Positions 41,991 through 50,993 of a DNA stretch of 64,000 nucleotides are shown one piece after another. Below the pieces are notes generated by a model, which was given only the letters and a program-made list of their open reading frames with translations, searched no databases and had not been told where the DNA came from. Each line of letters begins with the position of its first letter. The first letter of the stretch is position 1. The stretch is from contig NZ_JBHTLM010000001.1 in the NCBI RefSeq assembly GCF_042678945.1, positions 124,001 through 188,000 of the forward strand, read 5' to 3'. Origin of the DNA: Fontibacillus puldeungensis (GTDB lineage: Bacteria > Bacillota > Bacilli > Paenibacillales > Paenibacillaceae). The translations under genes were made by a program, and so were the position numbers.

Positions 41991-43457
41991 TTACACCAAA
42001 TGGCCGACAATTACTGTTTCCAGATCTTTGGCTGACACGGAAACATCAGGAAGTTGTTTTAACGCAATGGAAGACTCATGGAACGTGACCTCAATAGTGT
42101 AACGGAAGGGAGTTTCTACGAACTGTAAAGTCAGTAGCAGAAGGTCCGCGGTGGCCCAGGTAAAACTGGACATGATCAGGTTTCTGGTATTGTCCAGAAT
42201 GTTGGCGGAGCTTTCCACCCATTTCCCACGCCCCAATGAAACCTTTTGTTCACCTGACATGCCTTGCAGAGTTAATTCAGCCACTGATTCGTTAAAAACA
42301 ACCGCGAGTCTATCCAACTGCAGCGAGTTGGCTTCCAGCTGATAGACATTGCCGCTCACTGTTTGCTCCAAGACCGAAGATGGGGTGATCTGTGGAGACT
42401 GTATGCTTAGCTGAGACAGCTGGACATTCAACTTCGTTGCAGCAGCAGGATCATGATCAACAACCGCTATTTCCGTTGTCATTGCAGGCAGAAGATGCTC
42501 CCATACCCCGTTCATAATACCCTGTAGATCACGGCTCCCGCTTGTTATGGCAACAACAGCATCCTGCTCTGGCATTACGATGCAGAACTGGCCAAAGGCG
42601 CCATCTCCACGATATACGTTATGGCGGCACCGCCAGAACTGAAAGCCATAACCTTGTGACCAGTCGCTCGAGCTGTCACCCGGATTGCCACCATCATTGC
42701 TGATTTGCTTGGAGGTCGCAGCGGCAATCCATTCTTTGGTCAGCAGTTGCCGGTTATTCCACACTCCTTGCTGCAAATACAGCTGTCCGAATGCTGCAAT
42801 ATTCTCGGTAGTGATATTTAATCCAAATCCGCCTAAAGTGATTCCCCGTGGGCAGGAGCCCCAGGTTGGATGTTGTATGCCCAGCGGTACAAACAAGCGG
42901 GGTTCCAGGTATTCCAGTAAAGTGAGGCCGCTTACTTTTTGTAAAATGGCAGACAGCATATATGAGGCACCTGAGTTGTATTGGAAATGGGTGCCGGGTG
43001 TCTTATCAACCGGAAGCTGCAAGAAGGCTCGAACCCAGTTGCCGTCCTCATTGTTCATAATATGTTCCATGGTATCCTCTGTATGGCCGGTACCCATCAT
43101 CAGCAGGTGGCTGATATTCATCAGTGCCAGATTGGGGCTGATGTCTGCCGGGGCATCTCCGGGGAAGAAAGAGACAACCTTATCTTCCAGTGACAATAAC
43201 CCTTCTGCCACCGCCATACCTATGGCTGACGAGGTGAAGCTTTTACTGAGTGAGTACATAGAATGCTGCAGCTCAGGCTGATAAGGCGACCACCAGCCCT
43301 CCGCGACTACAGCACCATGGCGCAGCAGCATAAAGCTATGAAGCCCCAATTCCTGCTCTTCCATGGCATGTAGAAAAGAAGAGATTGCTGCCGACGGGAT
43401 TCCCTGCGCTTCAGGCAGGCTTCTTGGTAATTGACTTGTGATTTGCACATTGTTCAT
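41991..43457 (-). CDS. Beta-lactamase-family (class C / CubicO-type) serine hydrolase
   Basis: A 488-residue protein without signal peptide. The S-x-x-K motif is S69-L-S-K72 in 'MYSLSKSFTS', the second motif is 'FQYNSG', and the third is probably in 'RGDGAFGQF'. The last 140 residues form a separate beta-rich domain. Such proteins are usually esterases or peptidases rather than antibiotic-degrading beta-lactamases. SD is AAAGGAGATC. It sits on the opposite strand between two copies of the duplicated ABC module. Confidence 0.88.
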   Translation of the reverse strand: MNNVQITSQLPRSLPEAQGIPSAAISSFLHAMEEQELGLHSFMLLRHGAVVAEGWWSPYQPELQHSMYSLSKSFTSSAIGMAVAEGLLSLEDKVVSFFPGDAPADISPNLALMNISHLLMMGTGHTEDTMEHIMNNEDGNWVRAFLQLPVDKTPGTHFQYNSGASYMLSAILQKVSGLTLLEYLEPRLFVPLGIQHPTWGSCPRGITLGGFGLNITTENIAAFGQLYLQQGVWNNRQLLTKEWIAAATSKQISNDGGNPGDSSSDWSQGYGFQFWRCRHNVYRGDGAFGQFCIVMPEQDAVVAITSGSRDLQGIMNGVWEHLLPAMTTEIAVVDHDPAAATKLNVQLSQLSIQSPQITPSSVLEQTVSGNVYQLEANSLQLDRLAVVFNESVAELTLQGMSGEQKVSLGRGKWVESSANILDNTRNLIMSSFTWATADLLLLTLQFVETPFRYTIEVTFHESSIALKQLPDVSVSAKDLETVIVGHLV

Positions 43458-43669
43458 AATTTGATCTCCTTTGATAGATGTGGATAAGAACTGTACAGAT
43501 TATAGTATACCAATTATGGACAACTAAAGGGGAATCCCGCTTGGGACCCCTATCCGTTCATGTTATGGAATCTGATAATGGCTTCCCGGTATCCGCTCGC
43601 TGCTGATCAGGCCAGGTGATCCTGTTGCAGGTCCTGCTCAGTTGCTCATATACCAGTAATCGCGGCAGC

Positions 43670-43807
43670 AATTCAGCGGGCAAAAGCGGAGCCGGGCTTG
43701 GCTTGTATATTTCAAAGTATCTGATGAGCAAAATGTCCGGAGACATGGAATGCAGAAATATGGATGGCGGCGGCTTTGCGGTGATCTTAAGATTACTCAT
43801 CGCGTAG
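43670..43807 (+). pseudogene. 3' fragment of the sensor kinase gene, copy B
   Basis: 'GKSGAGLGLYISKYLMSKMSG' and '...GGFAVILRLLIA' match the last 45 residues of the kinase at 39761-41029, ending at the same codon and followed by the same leader sequence. Upstream of about 43670 the homology stops. It is one of two kinase-end fragments. Confidence 0.85.
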
Positions 43808-43813
43808 CAAGAT

Positions 43814-43946
43814 TTAAGAATCAGTTAAGAACTGATTAAAGACCCGTTAAGGATTTACAAGCTAAGATAAGGCTGTAATAAAACTTTAACTGCTCCACAT
43901 GCAGTAAGTTTTTTACAGTCTTATTTTATTTGGGGGAATAGAAATG
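43814..43946 (+). promoter_or_regulatory. Leader copy B: four direct repeats, hairpin and start of an ATPase gene
   Basis: TTAAGA, TTAAGA, TTAAAG and TTAAGG begin at 43814, 43825, 43836 and 43847 (11-bp period). A hairpin from ATAAGGCTGTAA (43867) to TTACAGTCTTAT (ending about 43924), with an inner ACTGC-tccacat-GCAGT stem, is followed by TTTATT. An SD-like GGGGGAA and ATGAGCCAA (43944) then match the start of the ATPase gene for only three codons before the sequence diverges. Confidence 0.7.
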
Positions 43947-44066
43947 AGCCAAAAATATATAATCTTAATTGATGTTTTTTATGGTTCGTGATTTAACTTT
44001 AGAAATCAAGATTATACATTATCAAAGTCTGTTTTGTTAATGCAAAATAAGGAAGGGAAAGTGGAT

Positions 44067-44833
44067 ATGAGTAAGGAAATAAAAGATATTTAAGCTGCTC
44101 ATTCGCATCATCATGGATTTTATGGGGGATTATAATAATTGCAAATCTATTTAATCAACTGCAAGCTTGGACACCATCGTTTCTTTTATTTTTTATAGGC
44201 GGCGCAGTAATGCCACCTATTTGTGCAATATTAATTAAAAAGAAATATAGTACAAGTGAGGATTATAAATCGTTTATCAAAAGTATAATCAATCCAAAAC
44301 ATCACATTGGTTGGTATATTTTTGTTATTGGGGTAGCATTTACACTTTTATTTATACCAACTCTTGTTGGAGCAGGTTCTTTGGAACATCCACTATATCT
44401 AGCAATATTAGCGTTTCCCAAAATGATATTTGGAGGGGGATTGGAAGAAGTAGGATGGAGGGGATTTTTATTACCAGCTTTAAAGAAAAAGTTCTCACTA
44501 ATTACTAGCACGGTAATTGTGAGTAGTATATGGGCTTGTTGGCATATTCCATTGTGGTTCATTTCAGGTACATCTCAATCTAGCACGAATTTCATATTGT
44601 TCTTTATTGAACTCGTTTCAGCGTCATTGATATTATCAGCAATTTACAATGCAACGGGAAGCATATTATTATGTATTATTTATCATGCTATATGGAATTC
44701 TTTTTATGAGGTATTTGTCATTAACTATAATTTGATATCATTTTGTTTAGTGCTACTGTTTTCTATAGTAGTTTTCTTAGTTTTAGGAAAAAGAACAGCA
44801 AGGAAATTGAACCAGAATACACAGTATGAGTAA
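44067..44833 (+). pseudogene. CPBP-family (CAAX/Abi) membrane protease, frameshifted near the start
   Basis: From 44210 on, a 207-residue frame encodes the CPBP glutamic protease core: 'GGGLEEVGWRGFLLPAL' (EExxxR motif), 'ACWHIPLWF' and 'IIYHAIWNS'. The missing first helix is encoded upstream in the same frame ('SSWILWGIIIIANLFNQL'), while a good SD (GGAAGGGAAAG) and ATG 44067 lie in the other frame (MSKEIKDI, stop). One A added to the AAAA run at 44081-44084 would restore a full-length protein. Family members process prenylated or bacteriocin-like peptides or give immunity. It may be a recent pseudogene or a sequence error. Confidence 0.75.
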
Positions 44834-44901
44834 TTTAAACTGTGAACTGTGACCCTGCTTGTGGAGAGTTTGAAAAAGAAGACCTATATTAGGCAGAGAG
44901 C

Positions 44902-44938
44902 AGATGGCTTCTGAATTCATCAGGAGTCATCTTTTTTA
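44902..44938 (+). terminator. Intrinsic terminator
   Basis: AGATGGCTTCTGA-attca-TCAGGAGTCATCT (one mismatch) is followed by TTTTT. It follows the CPBP gene. Confidence 0.85.
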
Positions 44939-44984
44939 ATGCCCATTGGTATCTTTCAGTTCTCCAGTGTTCGTTCTACAACTG

Positions 44985-45050
44985 AGCTAACCGTCACAGT
45001 AACGGAGGAGTCGAGTGTTGTACTGGGTGATTTAATAAAAAACAGCTCGC
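44985..45050 (+). pseudogene. Internal fragment of the sensor kinase gene, copy C
   Basis: 'ELTVTVTEESSVVLGDLIKN' corresponds to 'ELNVTVTEESSITLGDLVRN' of the intact kinase (around residues 278-298); the remaining kinase catalytic domain has been deleted, and after a short 'CTCGCGTA' junction the kinase/ATPase leader follows. This is a second, different remnant of the kinase gene. Confidence 0.75.
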
Positions 45051-45060
45051 GTAAAAAGAT

Positions 45061-45099
45061 TTAAGAATTGGTTAAGAACTGAATAAAGACTCGTTAAGG
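45061..45099 (+). promoter_or_regulatory. Four 11-bp-spaced direct repeats, copy C
   Basis: TTAAGA, TTAAGA, ATAAAG and TTAAGG begin at 45061, 45072, 45083 and 45094, and TAAGAT follows at 45110-45115. The phase is identical to copies A and B, with one mismatch in the third unit. It should place the intact ABC operon under control of the response regulator at 39077-39751. Confidence 0.7.
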
Positions 45100-45113
45100 A
45101 TATATAAGCTAAG

Positions 45114-45172
45114 ATAAGACTGTTAAAACTTTAACTGCTCCACATGCAGTAAGTTTTAACAGTCTTATTTTT
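45114..45172 (+). terminator. Long leader hairpin with U-tract, copy C (possible attenuator)
   Basis: ATAAGACTGTTAAAACTT pairs perfectly with AAGTTTTAACAGTCTTAT (18 bp), with an inner ACTGC-tccacat-GCAGT stem, and is followed by TTTTTATT. It ends 17 bp before the ATPase ATG. Transcripts initiated at the preceding -10 would have to cross it, so it could be an attenuator or simply the relict kinase terminator. Confidence 0.8.
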
Positions 45173-45188
45173 ATTAGGGGGCCAAGCC

Positions 45189-45947
45189 ATGAGCCAAGCA
45201 ATTATCACAACCAACAAGCTTAGCAAAACGTTTTCCAGTGGAGGCATGCAGCAGCATGTACTTAAAAATCTCGATTTGGAGATATTCGCGGGAGATTTTA
45301 CCGTTATTATGGGTTCTTCCGGTGCGGGGAAATCCACACTGATGTACGCCTTATCCGGTATGGACAAGCCGACGCTCGGCTCCATTACATACTTTGATCA
45401 GGAAATCGCCAAGCTGTCCAATGATAAACTGGCGGTTTTTCGCAGAGTAAATTGCGGCTTTGTGTTTCAGCAAATGTTCCTGCTCGACAATATGAGTATA
45501 CTGGACAATATTCTTGCCGCAGGACTGCTTGTCAGCAATGACCGAAAAGCAATAACCACAAGAGCGAAGGATCTGCTTACGCAGGTGGGGTTAACCGAAA
45601 CCATTTGGAGAAAATTCCCGACCCAATTATCCGGTGGAGAAACGCAGCGTGCTGCAATTGTGCGTGCATTAATCAACCAGCCCAAGGTTGTTTTTGCCGA
45701 TGAGCCTACAGGGGCTCTGAACTCCGCGTCAGGTAAAGCGGTCCTTGATGTGCTGACCGAGTTTAACGACAAGGGACAGAGCATCATCATGGTAACCCAT
45801 GATTTGAAATCGGCAAGAAGGGGAAATCGGATCCTATATATGCGGGATGGTGTTATTCAAGGCGTCTGTAATTTAGGTAAATACGTAAGTGGCGACAGGG
45901 AGCGGCACGACAAGCTCCAGGCCTTTCTCTGTGAGATGGGGTGGTAA
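45189..45947 (+). CDS. ABC transporter ATP-binding protein (MacB/LolD type)
   Basis: A 252-residue ATPase: Walker A 'GSSGAGKST' (about 41-49), Q-loop 'FVFQQMFLLD', signature 'LSGGETQRAAIVRALI', Walker B 'KVVFADEPTG', and H-loop 'IIMVTHD'. It energises the permease encoded next, with which it overlaps by 7 bp. It is the intact twin of the truncated gene at 41134. SD is TAGGGGGCC. Systems of this type expel or sense antimicrobial peptides or move lipoproteins; the neighbouring two-component system supports stress-induced resistance. Confidence 0.95.
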   Translation: MSQAIITTNKLSKTFSSGGMQQHVLKNLDLEIFAGDFTVIMGSSGAGKSTLMYALSGMDKPTLGSITYFDQEIAKLSNDKLAVFRRVNCGFVFQQMFLLDNMSILDNILAAGLLVSNDRKAITTRAKDLLTQVGLTETIWRKFPTQLSGGETQRAAIVRALINQPKVVFADEPTGALNSASGKAVLDVLTEFNDKGQSIIMVTHDLKSARRGNRILYMRDGVIQGVCNLGKYVSGDRERHDKLQAFLCEMGW

Positions 45948-48304
45948 ATTTGCGAAAATTAGCTATGCTCAGCTTTGCCAATATACGAAAAACCAAAGGG
46001 CACACGGTATCATTGTTGATCATGTTCCTCATTGCCGGATTATTGTTAAATGCGGGATTGCTGGTCTTTGCAAATTTCGGTAGTTATTTTGAAAAAAACG
46101 CCAAAGAGCTTAACGCATCCGATGTGTATTATATTATGCCAAGTCGTTTATATAGCGGAGAGGTAGATAAATACATTAGAAATAATAAGAATGTCTTAAA
46201 AATGCAAAAAGAGGAAGCTTTGTGGACTAAGGCATCCTTCCCTTATCATGGGGATACACGTGAGGCTAGTTTTATTTTAAATGATGCTGATCAAAGCCGC
46301 GATTTCTCTAAATGGAAATTTGTTGGTGAACATTTGCCAGCTGATTCCATGTCAATCTATTTGCCGTATGTACTGAATATTGACGGTGGCTACAAGCTGA
46401 ATGATAAATTTCAAATGACAATAGATGATGCCGTCATTACATTTACGATCAAAGGGTTTACGGAGGATATCTTTTTCAGTTCCCTTGACATGTATAGTTT
46501 AGGGGCTCATCTCCCTCATGAAACCTATGAAAAGGTGAAGCAGCAATTGGACGACCAAAATACTGCAACACTCATTTTTGCGGATCTTGATAAAGTGGAT
46601 AATAAAGTTGAGACAGGGATAAGAGAATTAATGCATGAGGATCATGTTCTTGCCGGGGCAGTCGATACCAGAACATTATCCGGCATAGACTTACCAACGG
46701 TGAGATTGTCACGCACTCTTATGGCAAGTATGTTGTCCGTAATGACGGTGGCTTTCGCTGCGATTATCGCCATCGTATGCCTGATCGTTGTTAGATTCAG
46801 AATTGGCAATAGTATCGAAGAAGATATGACAAAGATCGGATCTTTAAGGGCGATTGGATATACCAGCAGACAGATCATATCTTCTATTGTTATGCAGTAT
46901 TTGCTCATTGCCTTTGTCGGCAGTGTAGCAGGAATATCGTTATCCTATTTAACGACTCCAGCACTTTCCGATGTCTTTGCACATCAATCCGGACTCATGT
47001 GGGTACAGGGCTTTGATGGGGTTGTCAGCAGCATTACTTTGTGTGTAATCCTATTCGTTGTGCTCATTGTTTCTTTGATGACTTCAGGACGGATTCGTAA
47101 GCTTAATCCGATCGTAGCCTTAAGAGGTGGAATCGTAACCCATAGCTTCAGAAAAAATCATTTGCCGCTTCATAAATCAATAGGCAGCCTACCGGTCGTT
47201 CTTGGGTTTAAATCCATGCTGCAAAACAGGAAGCAAAGCATCATGATCGGAGTGATTCTGGTTGCTGTATCTTTTGCCAGTACATTTGGTGTGGTGATGT
47301 TCTATAACACCGTCATGGATACAAAGGCATTTACAGAGGTTCCCGGAATTGAAATTTCAAATGCGGTGGCTGTTCTGAATCCGGATGCGGATCATGCCCA
47401 GCTTGTTGAGAGCATTAGGAACATGGATGGTGTAAGGAAAGTCCAGTTTATTGATCAGACTAGGATTAAAATAGACAACAATGATGTAACTGCTTATGTG
47501 ATGGAGGATTATTCTGCAAAAGAAACCAATACCGTCTATAAGGGAAGATATCCGCTCCACAGCAATGAAGTTGTACTTGCCGGCCGGGTAGCAGATATGC
47601 TGGATAAGAAGGTCGGGGACCGTGTGGCGATAAAAACCGGCGCAGGACAGCCTCAGGAGTATATGATTACAGGCTTATCCCAAGGAGCGAATATGGGCGG
47701 GTTGAACGCTTCTATAAGACTGGACGGTATCCTGAAGATTGCCCCAGACTTTAAACAGCAAAGCCTGCAAATCTACCTGAACAAGGATCGTAAAGCTGAT
47801 GAATTTGTTAACAAGCTTGAACATGACTATGGACATTCACTCATCACAACCGTAGATATGGATAAATTTATGAAGCAGGGCACTGACATGTATGCATCGA
47901 TTGTCTCAAAGCTCGGCACTGCCATGATCGTGATAACCGTATTTGTCGTGATTCTTGTGCTGTATTTTGTGATTAATGCTTTGATTGTCCGTAAGAAACG
48001 TGAGCTGGGTATCCAAAAAGCCATTGGCTTTACAACCTTCCAGTTGATGAATCAGCTTTCGCTCGGGTTCCTGCCGCCGATTATGATCGGGGTATTGATC
48101 GGAAGCGTAATTGGGGTTACACAAACCAACGCGATCATGTCAGTAGCACAGCGGGCGATGGGGATTATGAAGGCAAATTATACTATTATGACTTCCTGGG
48201 TTGCTTTGTTTGGAGTGGCGCTAGTCATTGTTTCGTACCTTACTTCGATGCTGATCACCTACCGTATTCGTAAAATATCAGCATATGGTTTGGTAAGTGA
48301 GTAG
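45941..48304 (+). CDS. FtsX/MacB-like ABC transporter permease
   Basis: A 787-residue permease with an N-terminal helix ('TVSLLIMFLIAGLLLNAGLLVF'), a first extracytoplasmic domain of about 200 residues, an FtsX-type three-helix block ('ASMLSVMTVAFAAIIAIVCLIVV' onward), a further helix and second extracytoplasmic domain (about 430-640), and a second FtsX block at the C-terminus. This double layout differs from the shorter 10-helix BceB type. The GTG at 45941 overlaps the ATPase gene; a TTG at 45950 with GGGGTGG upstream is an alternative start. Confidence 0.92.
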   Translation: MVNLRKLAMLSFANIRKTKGHTVSLLIMFLIAGLLLNAGLLVFANFGSYFEKNAKELNASDVYYIMPSRLYSGEVDKYIRNNKNVLKMQKEEALWTKASFPYHGDTREASFILNDADQSRDFSKWKFVGEHLPADSMSIYLPYVLNIDGGYKLNDKFQMTIDDAVITFTIKGFTEDIFFSSLDMYSLGAHLPHETYEKVKQQLDDQNTATLIFADLDKVDNKVETGIRELMHEDHVLAGAVDTRTLSGIDLPTVRLSRTLMASMLSVMTVAFAAIIAIVCLIVVRFRIGNSIEEDMTKIGSLRAIGYTSRQIISSIVMQYLLIAFVGSVAGISLSYLTTPALSDVFAHQSGLMWVQGFDGVVSSITLCVILFVVLIVSLMTSGRIRKLNPIVALRGGIVTHSFRKNHLPLHKSIGSLPVVLGFKSMLQNRKQSIMIGVILVAVSFASTFGVVMFYNTVMDTKAFTEVPGIEISNAVAVLNPDADHAQLVESIRNMDGVRKVQFIDQTRIKIDNNDVTAYVMEDYSAKETNTVYKGRYPLHSNEVVLAGRVADMLDKKVGDRVAIKTGAGQPQEYMITGLSQGANMGGLNASIRLDGILKIAPDFKQQSLQIYLNKDRKADEFVNKLEHDYGHSLITTVDMDKFMKQGTDMYASIVSKLGTAMIVITVFVVILVLYFVINALIVRKKRELGIQKAIGFTTFQLMNQLSLGFLPPIMIGVLIGSVIGVTQTNAIMSVAQRAMGIMKANYTIMTSWVALFGVALVIVSYLTSMLITYRIRKISAYGLVSE

Positions 48305-48376
48305 ATTAGGATGTGGCCTGTGAGGGGGAATTCGGATAATTTCGTGAAAAAAATGTATTAAGAGAATATGTAAGTT

Positions 48377-48406
48377 AAGACGCTGGGTAAAACTAGCGTC
48401 TTTTTT
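48377..48406 (+). terminator. Intrinsic terminator
   Basis: AAGACGCT-gggtaaaact-AGCGTCTT followed by TTTT closes the ABC operon. Confidence 0.88.
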
Positions 48407-48485
48407 GTGTGAAAATACAATAAAATGAATATGAAAGGTAAAATTTGAAGTGTCAGTGGGAGATTTGTTTTCAAGTATGACGAAG

Positions 48486-48502
48486 TTTACATAAAATTTA
48501 CC
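48486..48502 (+). promoter_or_regulatory. Possible PhoP-box pair upstream of the nucleotidase gene
   Basis: TTTACA and TTTACC begin 11 bp apart, resembling two units of the PhoP direct repeat (TTAACA-N5). Two further units expected upstream are poor (TTTGTT, GTATGA). A -10-like TACAAT lies at 48534-48539. The gene downstream releases phosphate from nucleotides, which fits phosphate control, but the match is weak. Confidence 0.3.
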
Positions 48503-48651
48503 CCCACCTGCATTTTCATTAATAAAACAAGCATACAATGGGTACGTGATGAAATTGATCTAGATATTTGTAAAATATTAGGATACTAAACTGGGCTTCT
48601 CGAAGTTTCCCGAACGGCTACAAAATATTAATTATAGAGGGAGAAATGACA

Positions 48652-50790
48652 GTGAAGACAAAATTACTTACGCTTGGCTTAGCTGCAATGATGACATTTT
48701 CAATTAGCGGCCCGGCAACGACACATGCGGAAGAAGCTGCAAAACCTTTTGATTTAACCATTCTGCACCTGAATGACCACCATTCGCACTTGGATAGCCA
48801 ATCCTATGATTTAAACCTGGATTATGACGATACGCAAAAAGACGAAAAGGTGCGCGTGAAATTAGGTGGCATGTCCTACATATCCTCATTAATCAATGCA
48901 AATAAGAACGACCACTCCTTGTATTTGGAAAGTGGCGAATTAAACGGAACCCTATACTTCAGCCTCTATAAAGGCGAAACCGACATGAAAGTCCTAAACG
49001 CCATGAAGCCGGACGCCTACATGGTGGGGAACCACGAGTTTGACGAGGGCGACAAACGCCTGGCTGAATTGATTGATATGGCCAAATTCCCCATTCTGTC
49101 GGGTAACATTAAACCGAATTCGAAAACCCCGCTATATGGAAAACTGAACAAGCCATACATGATCAAAGAGGTAAATGGTCAAAAGGTGGCCATCATCGGT
49201 GTCATCAAAATCGATAAAACGAAAGGCTCATCCCTGGTGAGCGACGACGTGGACTTTATTAAGGAAGTCGATTTTGTAAAGTCGACCGTTGAAGAAGTGA
49301 AGAAGCAGGGCATCAATAAAATCATTTTGCTCAGCCATTTGGGTTATGATTTCGACCAAGTGATGGCAGCTCAAACCACCGACATCGACTTGATTGTAGG
49401 TGGAGATACGCATAACCTGCTGGACTCTTCGGGCGAAGCAAAAGCGCTGGGCTTGCCTGTAACCGGTGAATATCCAACGGTGGTTAAGAACGCGAATGCG
49501 AAAGACACCTACATTGTGCAAGCCTGGGAATATGCCAATGTATTGGGCAAGATTGACGTGAAATTTAATGAGCAAGGCGAAGTCATTAGTGCCGTAGGGG
49601 GACCGATTGCTCCTGTGGGAGGCCCATATCAAATCAACAAGGACAAAAAATGGGTTGATGCCGACGAAGCCACATCGGCTAAAATCAAGGATGCTATCAC
49701 AAAAAGCAAAATTCTCGTAGAGGGAAAAGCAAATCCTGCGGTTGAGGACATTATTAAGCCTTACCGGGAGGCCGTAAAGGCCAAAATGGCGGAAGAAATC
49801 GGCTCGGTTCAGGAAACCTTGTCCAATGAGCGCATACCTAAGCCTTTTACAGATGCAAAAGACGCTAACGGCAGCTTTGCCGCTCAAGTGGTTGCGGACT
49901 CTTTTCTTTACAACGTGCCAAACGCTGACGTGGCCATTCAAAATGCCGGTGGTGTTAGAGAAAACTTCCTGCAGGGCAAATATACCATGGCCGATGCCTA
50001 CACGATGCTGCCTTTTTCTAATACCATTACCACGCTTAAAATAACCGGCGAAGAAATTTGCAATGTCCTGGATGAAGCCATTCGTTATTCACAAGGCGTT
50101 TCGCAATCAACAGGTTCGTTCCCGTATTCCTCATACTTGAGATATGACGTTTACTTGAATGCGGGCGATGGCGTCAAGAGCGCATACAATGTTGAAATCA
50201 AAGACAAGAAGACCGGCAAATGGTCGCCTATTGATATGAAAAAGAAATATGTCGTAGTAACCAACTCCTTCACGGCACTCGGCAAGGACGGCTACGTCAC
50301 TTTTGCCAAGGCCATTGAAAAAGACCCTAACGCGAAAGATGAAACGCACGTTGAATATGCGGTACCACTTGTGGAGCTGTTCACTAAACATCTTAAAGGC
50401 GGGGAGCTTGCTAAACCGGATACCGACGACTACAGCATTAAATCGGTCAAAGAATGGAAGCCGGAAATGGCAAAACCAGCCGAAACCGAAACTCCGGCCG
50501 TCGAGCCTATTGTAAAGCCTGCAAGACCCACTGTAAAACCTGCCGAGCCAAAGGTTACTGCGGATAGTGCAAAGACGGATAAAGAGATTAAAAAGACGAA
50601 TGCAGCAGGAACAAAGGCTAACACCAAAAGTACAAAGACTTACACGGTAGTCAAGGGAGACTCCCTTACGAAAATAGCTGAGAAAGCTTTTAACGATACC
50701 AAGCAGTGGAGAAAGATTTATGAGTTAAACAAGGGTACCATCAAGAATCCGAACTTCATTTATCCGGGGCAAGTAATTGTGATTCAGTAG
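48652..50790 (+). CDS. Secreted 5'-nucleotidase / 2',3'-cyclic phosphodiesterase with LysM
   Basis: A 712-residue extracellular protein. After a signal peptide (cut near THA|EE), the metallophosphatase domain shows 'LHLNDHHSHLD', 'GNHEFDEGD', 'LLSHLGYDFD' and 'VGGDTHN'; the C-terminal nucleotidase domain has 'NAGGVRENFLQGKYTMADAY' and 'LPFSNTITTLKITG'. A Pro/Lys-rich linker leads to one LysM domain ('YTVVKGDSLTKIAEKAF') that binds peptidoglycan. GTG 48652 lies 8 nt from AGAGGGAG and is preferred to ATG 48646 (2 nt). It scavenges phosphate and nucleosides outside the cell. Confidence 0.94.
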   Translation: MKTKLLTLGLAAMMTFSISGPATTHAEEAAKPFDLTILHLNDHHSHLDSQSYDLNLDYDDTQKDEKVRVKLGGMSYISSLINANKNDHSLYLESGELNGTLYFSLYKGETDMKVLNAMKPDAYMVGNHEFDEGDKRLAELIDMAKFPILSGNIKPNSKTPLYGKLNKPYMIKEVNGQKVAIIGVIKIDKTKGSSLVSDDVDFIKEVDFVKSTVEEVKKQGINKIILLSHLGYDFDQVMAAQTTDIDLIVGGDTHNLLDSSGEAKALGLPVTGEYPTVVKNANAKDTYIVQAWEYANVLGKIDVKFNEQGEVISAVGGPIAPVGGPYQINKDKKWVDADEATSAKIKDAITKSKILVEGKANPAVEDIIKPYREAVKAKMAEEIGSVQETLSNERIPKPFTDAKDANGSFAAQVVADSFLYNVPNADVAIQNAGGVRENFLQGKYTMADAYTMLPFSNTITTLKITGEEICNVLDEAIRYSQGVSQSTGSFPYSSYLRYDVYLNAGDGVKSAYNVEIKDKKTGKWSPIDMKKKYVVVTNSFTALGKDGYVTFAKAIEKDPNAKDETHVEYAVPLVELFTKHLKGGELAKPDTDDYSIKSVKEWKPEMAKPAETETPAVEPIVKPARPTVKPAEPKVTADSAKTDKEIKKTNAAGTKANTKSTKTYTVVKGDSLTKIAEKAFNDTKQWRKIYELNKGTIKNPNFIYPGQVIVIQ

Positions 50791-50799
50791 GTTTTATCG

Positions 50800-50840
50800 A
50801 AAAATCCCGCTTCTTCAGTGAAGAGAAGCGGGATTTTTAT
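50800..50840 (+). terminator. Intrinsic terminator
   Basis: AAAAATCCCGCTTCTT-cagtg-AAGAGAAGCGGGATTTTT (one bulge) with T-tract on both strands. Confidence 0.92.
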
Positions 50841-50993
50841 GCGCTTTTGAAATTTGATACATACTTTATACCATGAATCAGGAATAACCAGAGCAGCAAG
50901 TTGAATGAAGTGCCTTCAGTCATCCCTAAAATAGATCCTATGTTATAATGAGCGAAAGTACTTATCTAAGTCCAAGATTAGGGTGGTGAAGAG

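Noticed and set aside
39761..45947. Insertion sequence or transposon causing the module copies
   Set aside because: No transposase, terminal inverted repeats or target duplications were seen at the junctions.
41134..48304. Classical BceRS-BceAB antimicrobial peptide module
   Set aside because: The kinase has a large external domain, the permease is 787 residues with two external domains, and the operator is a direct rather than inverted repeat; a MacB/FtsX-type system is a better description.
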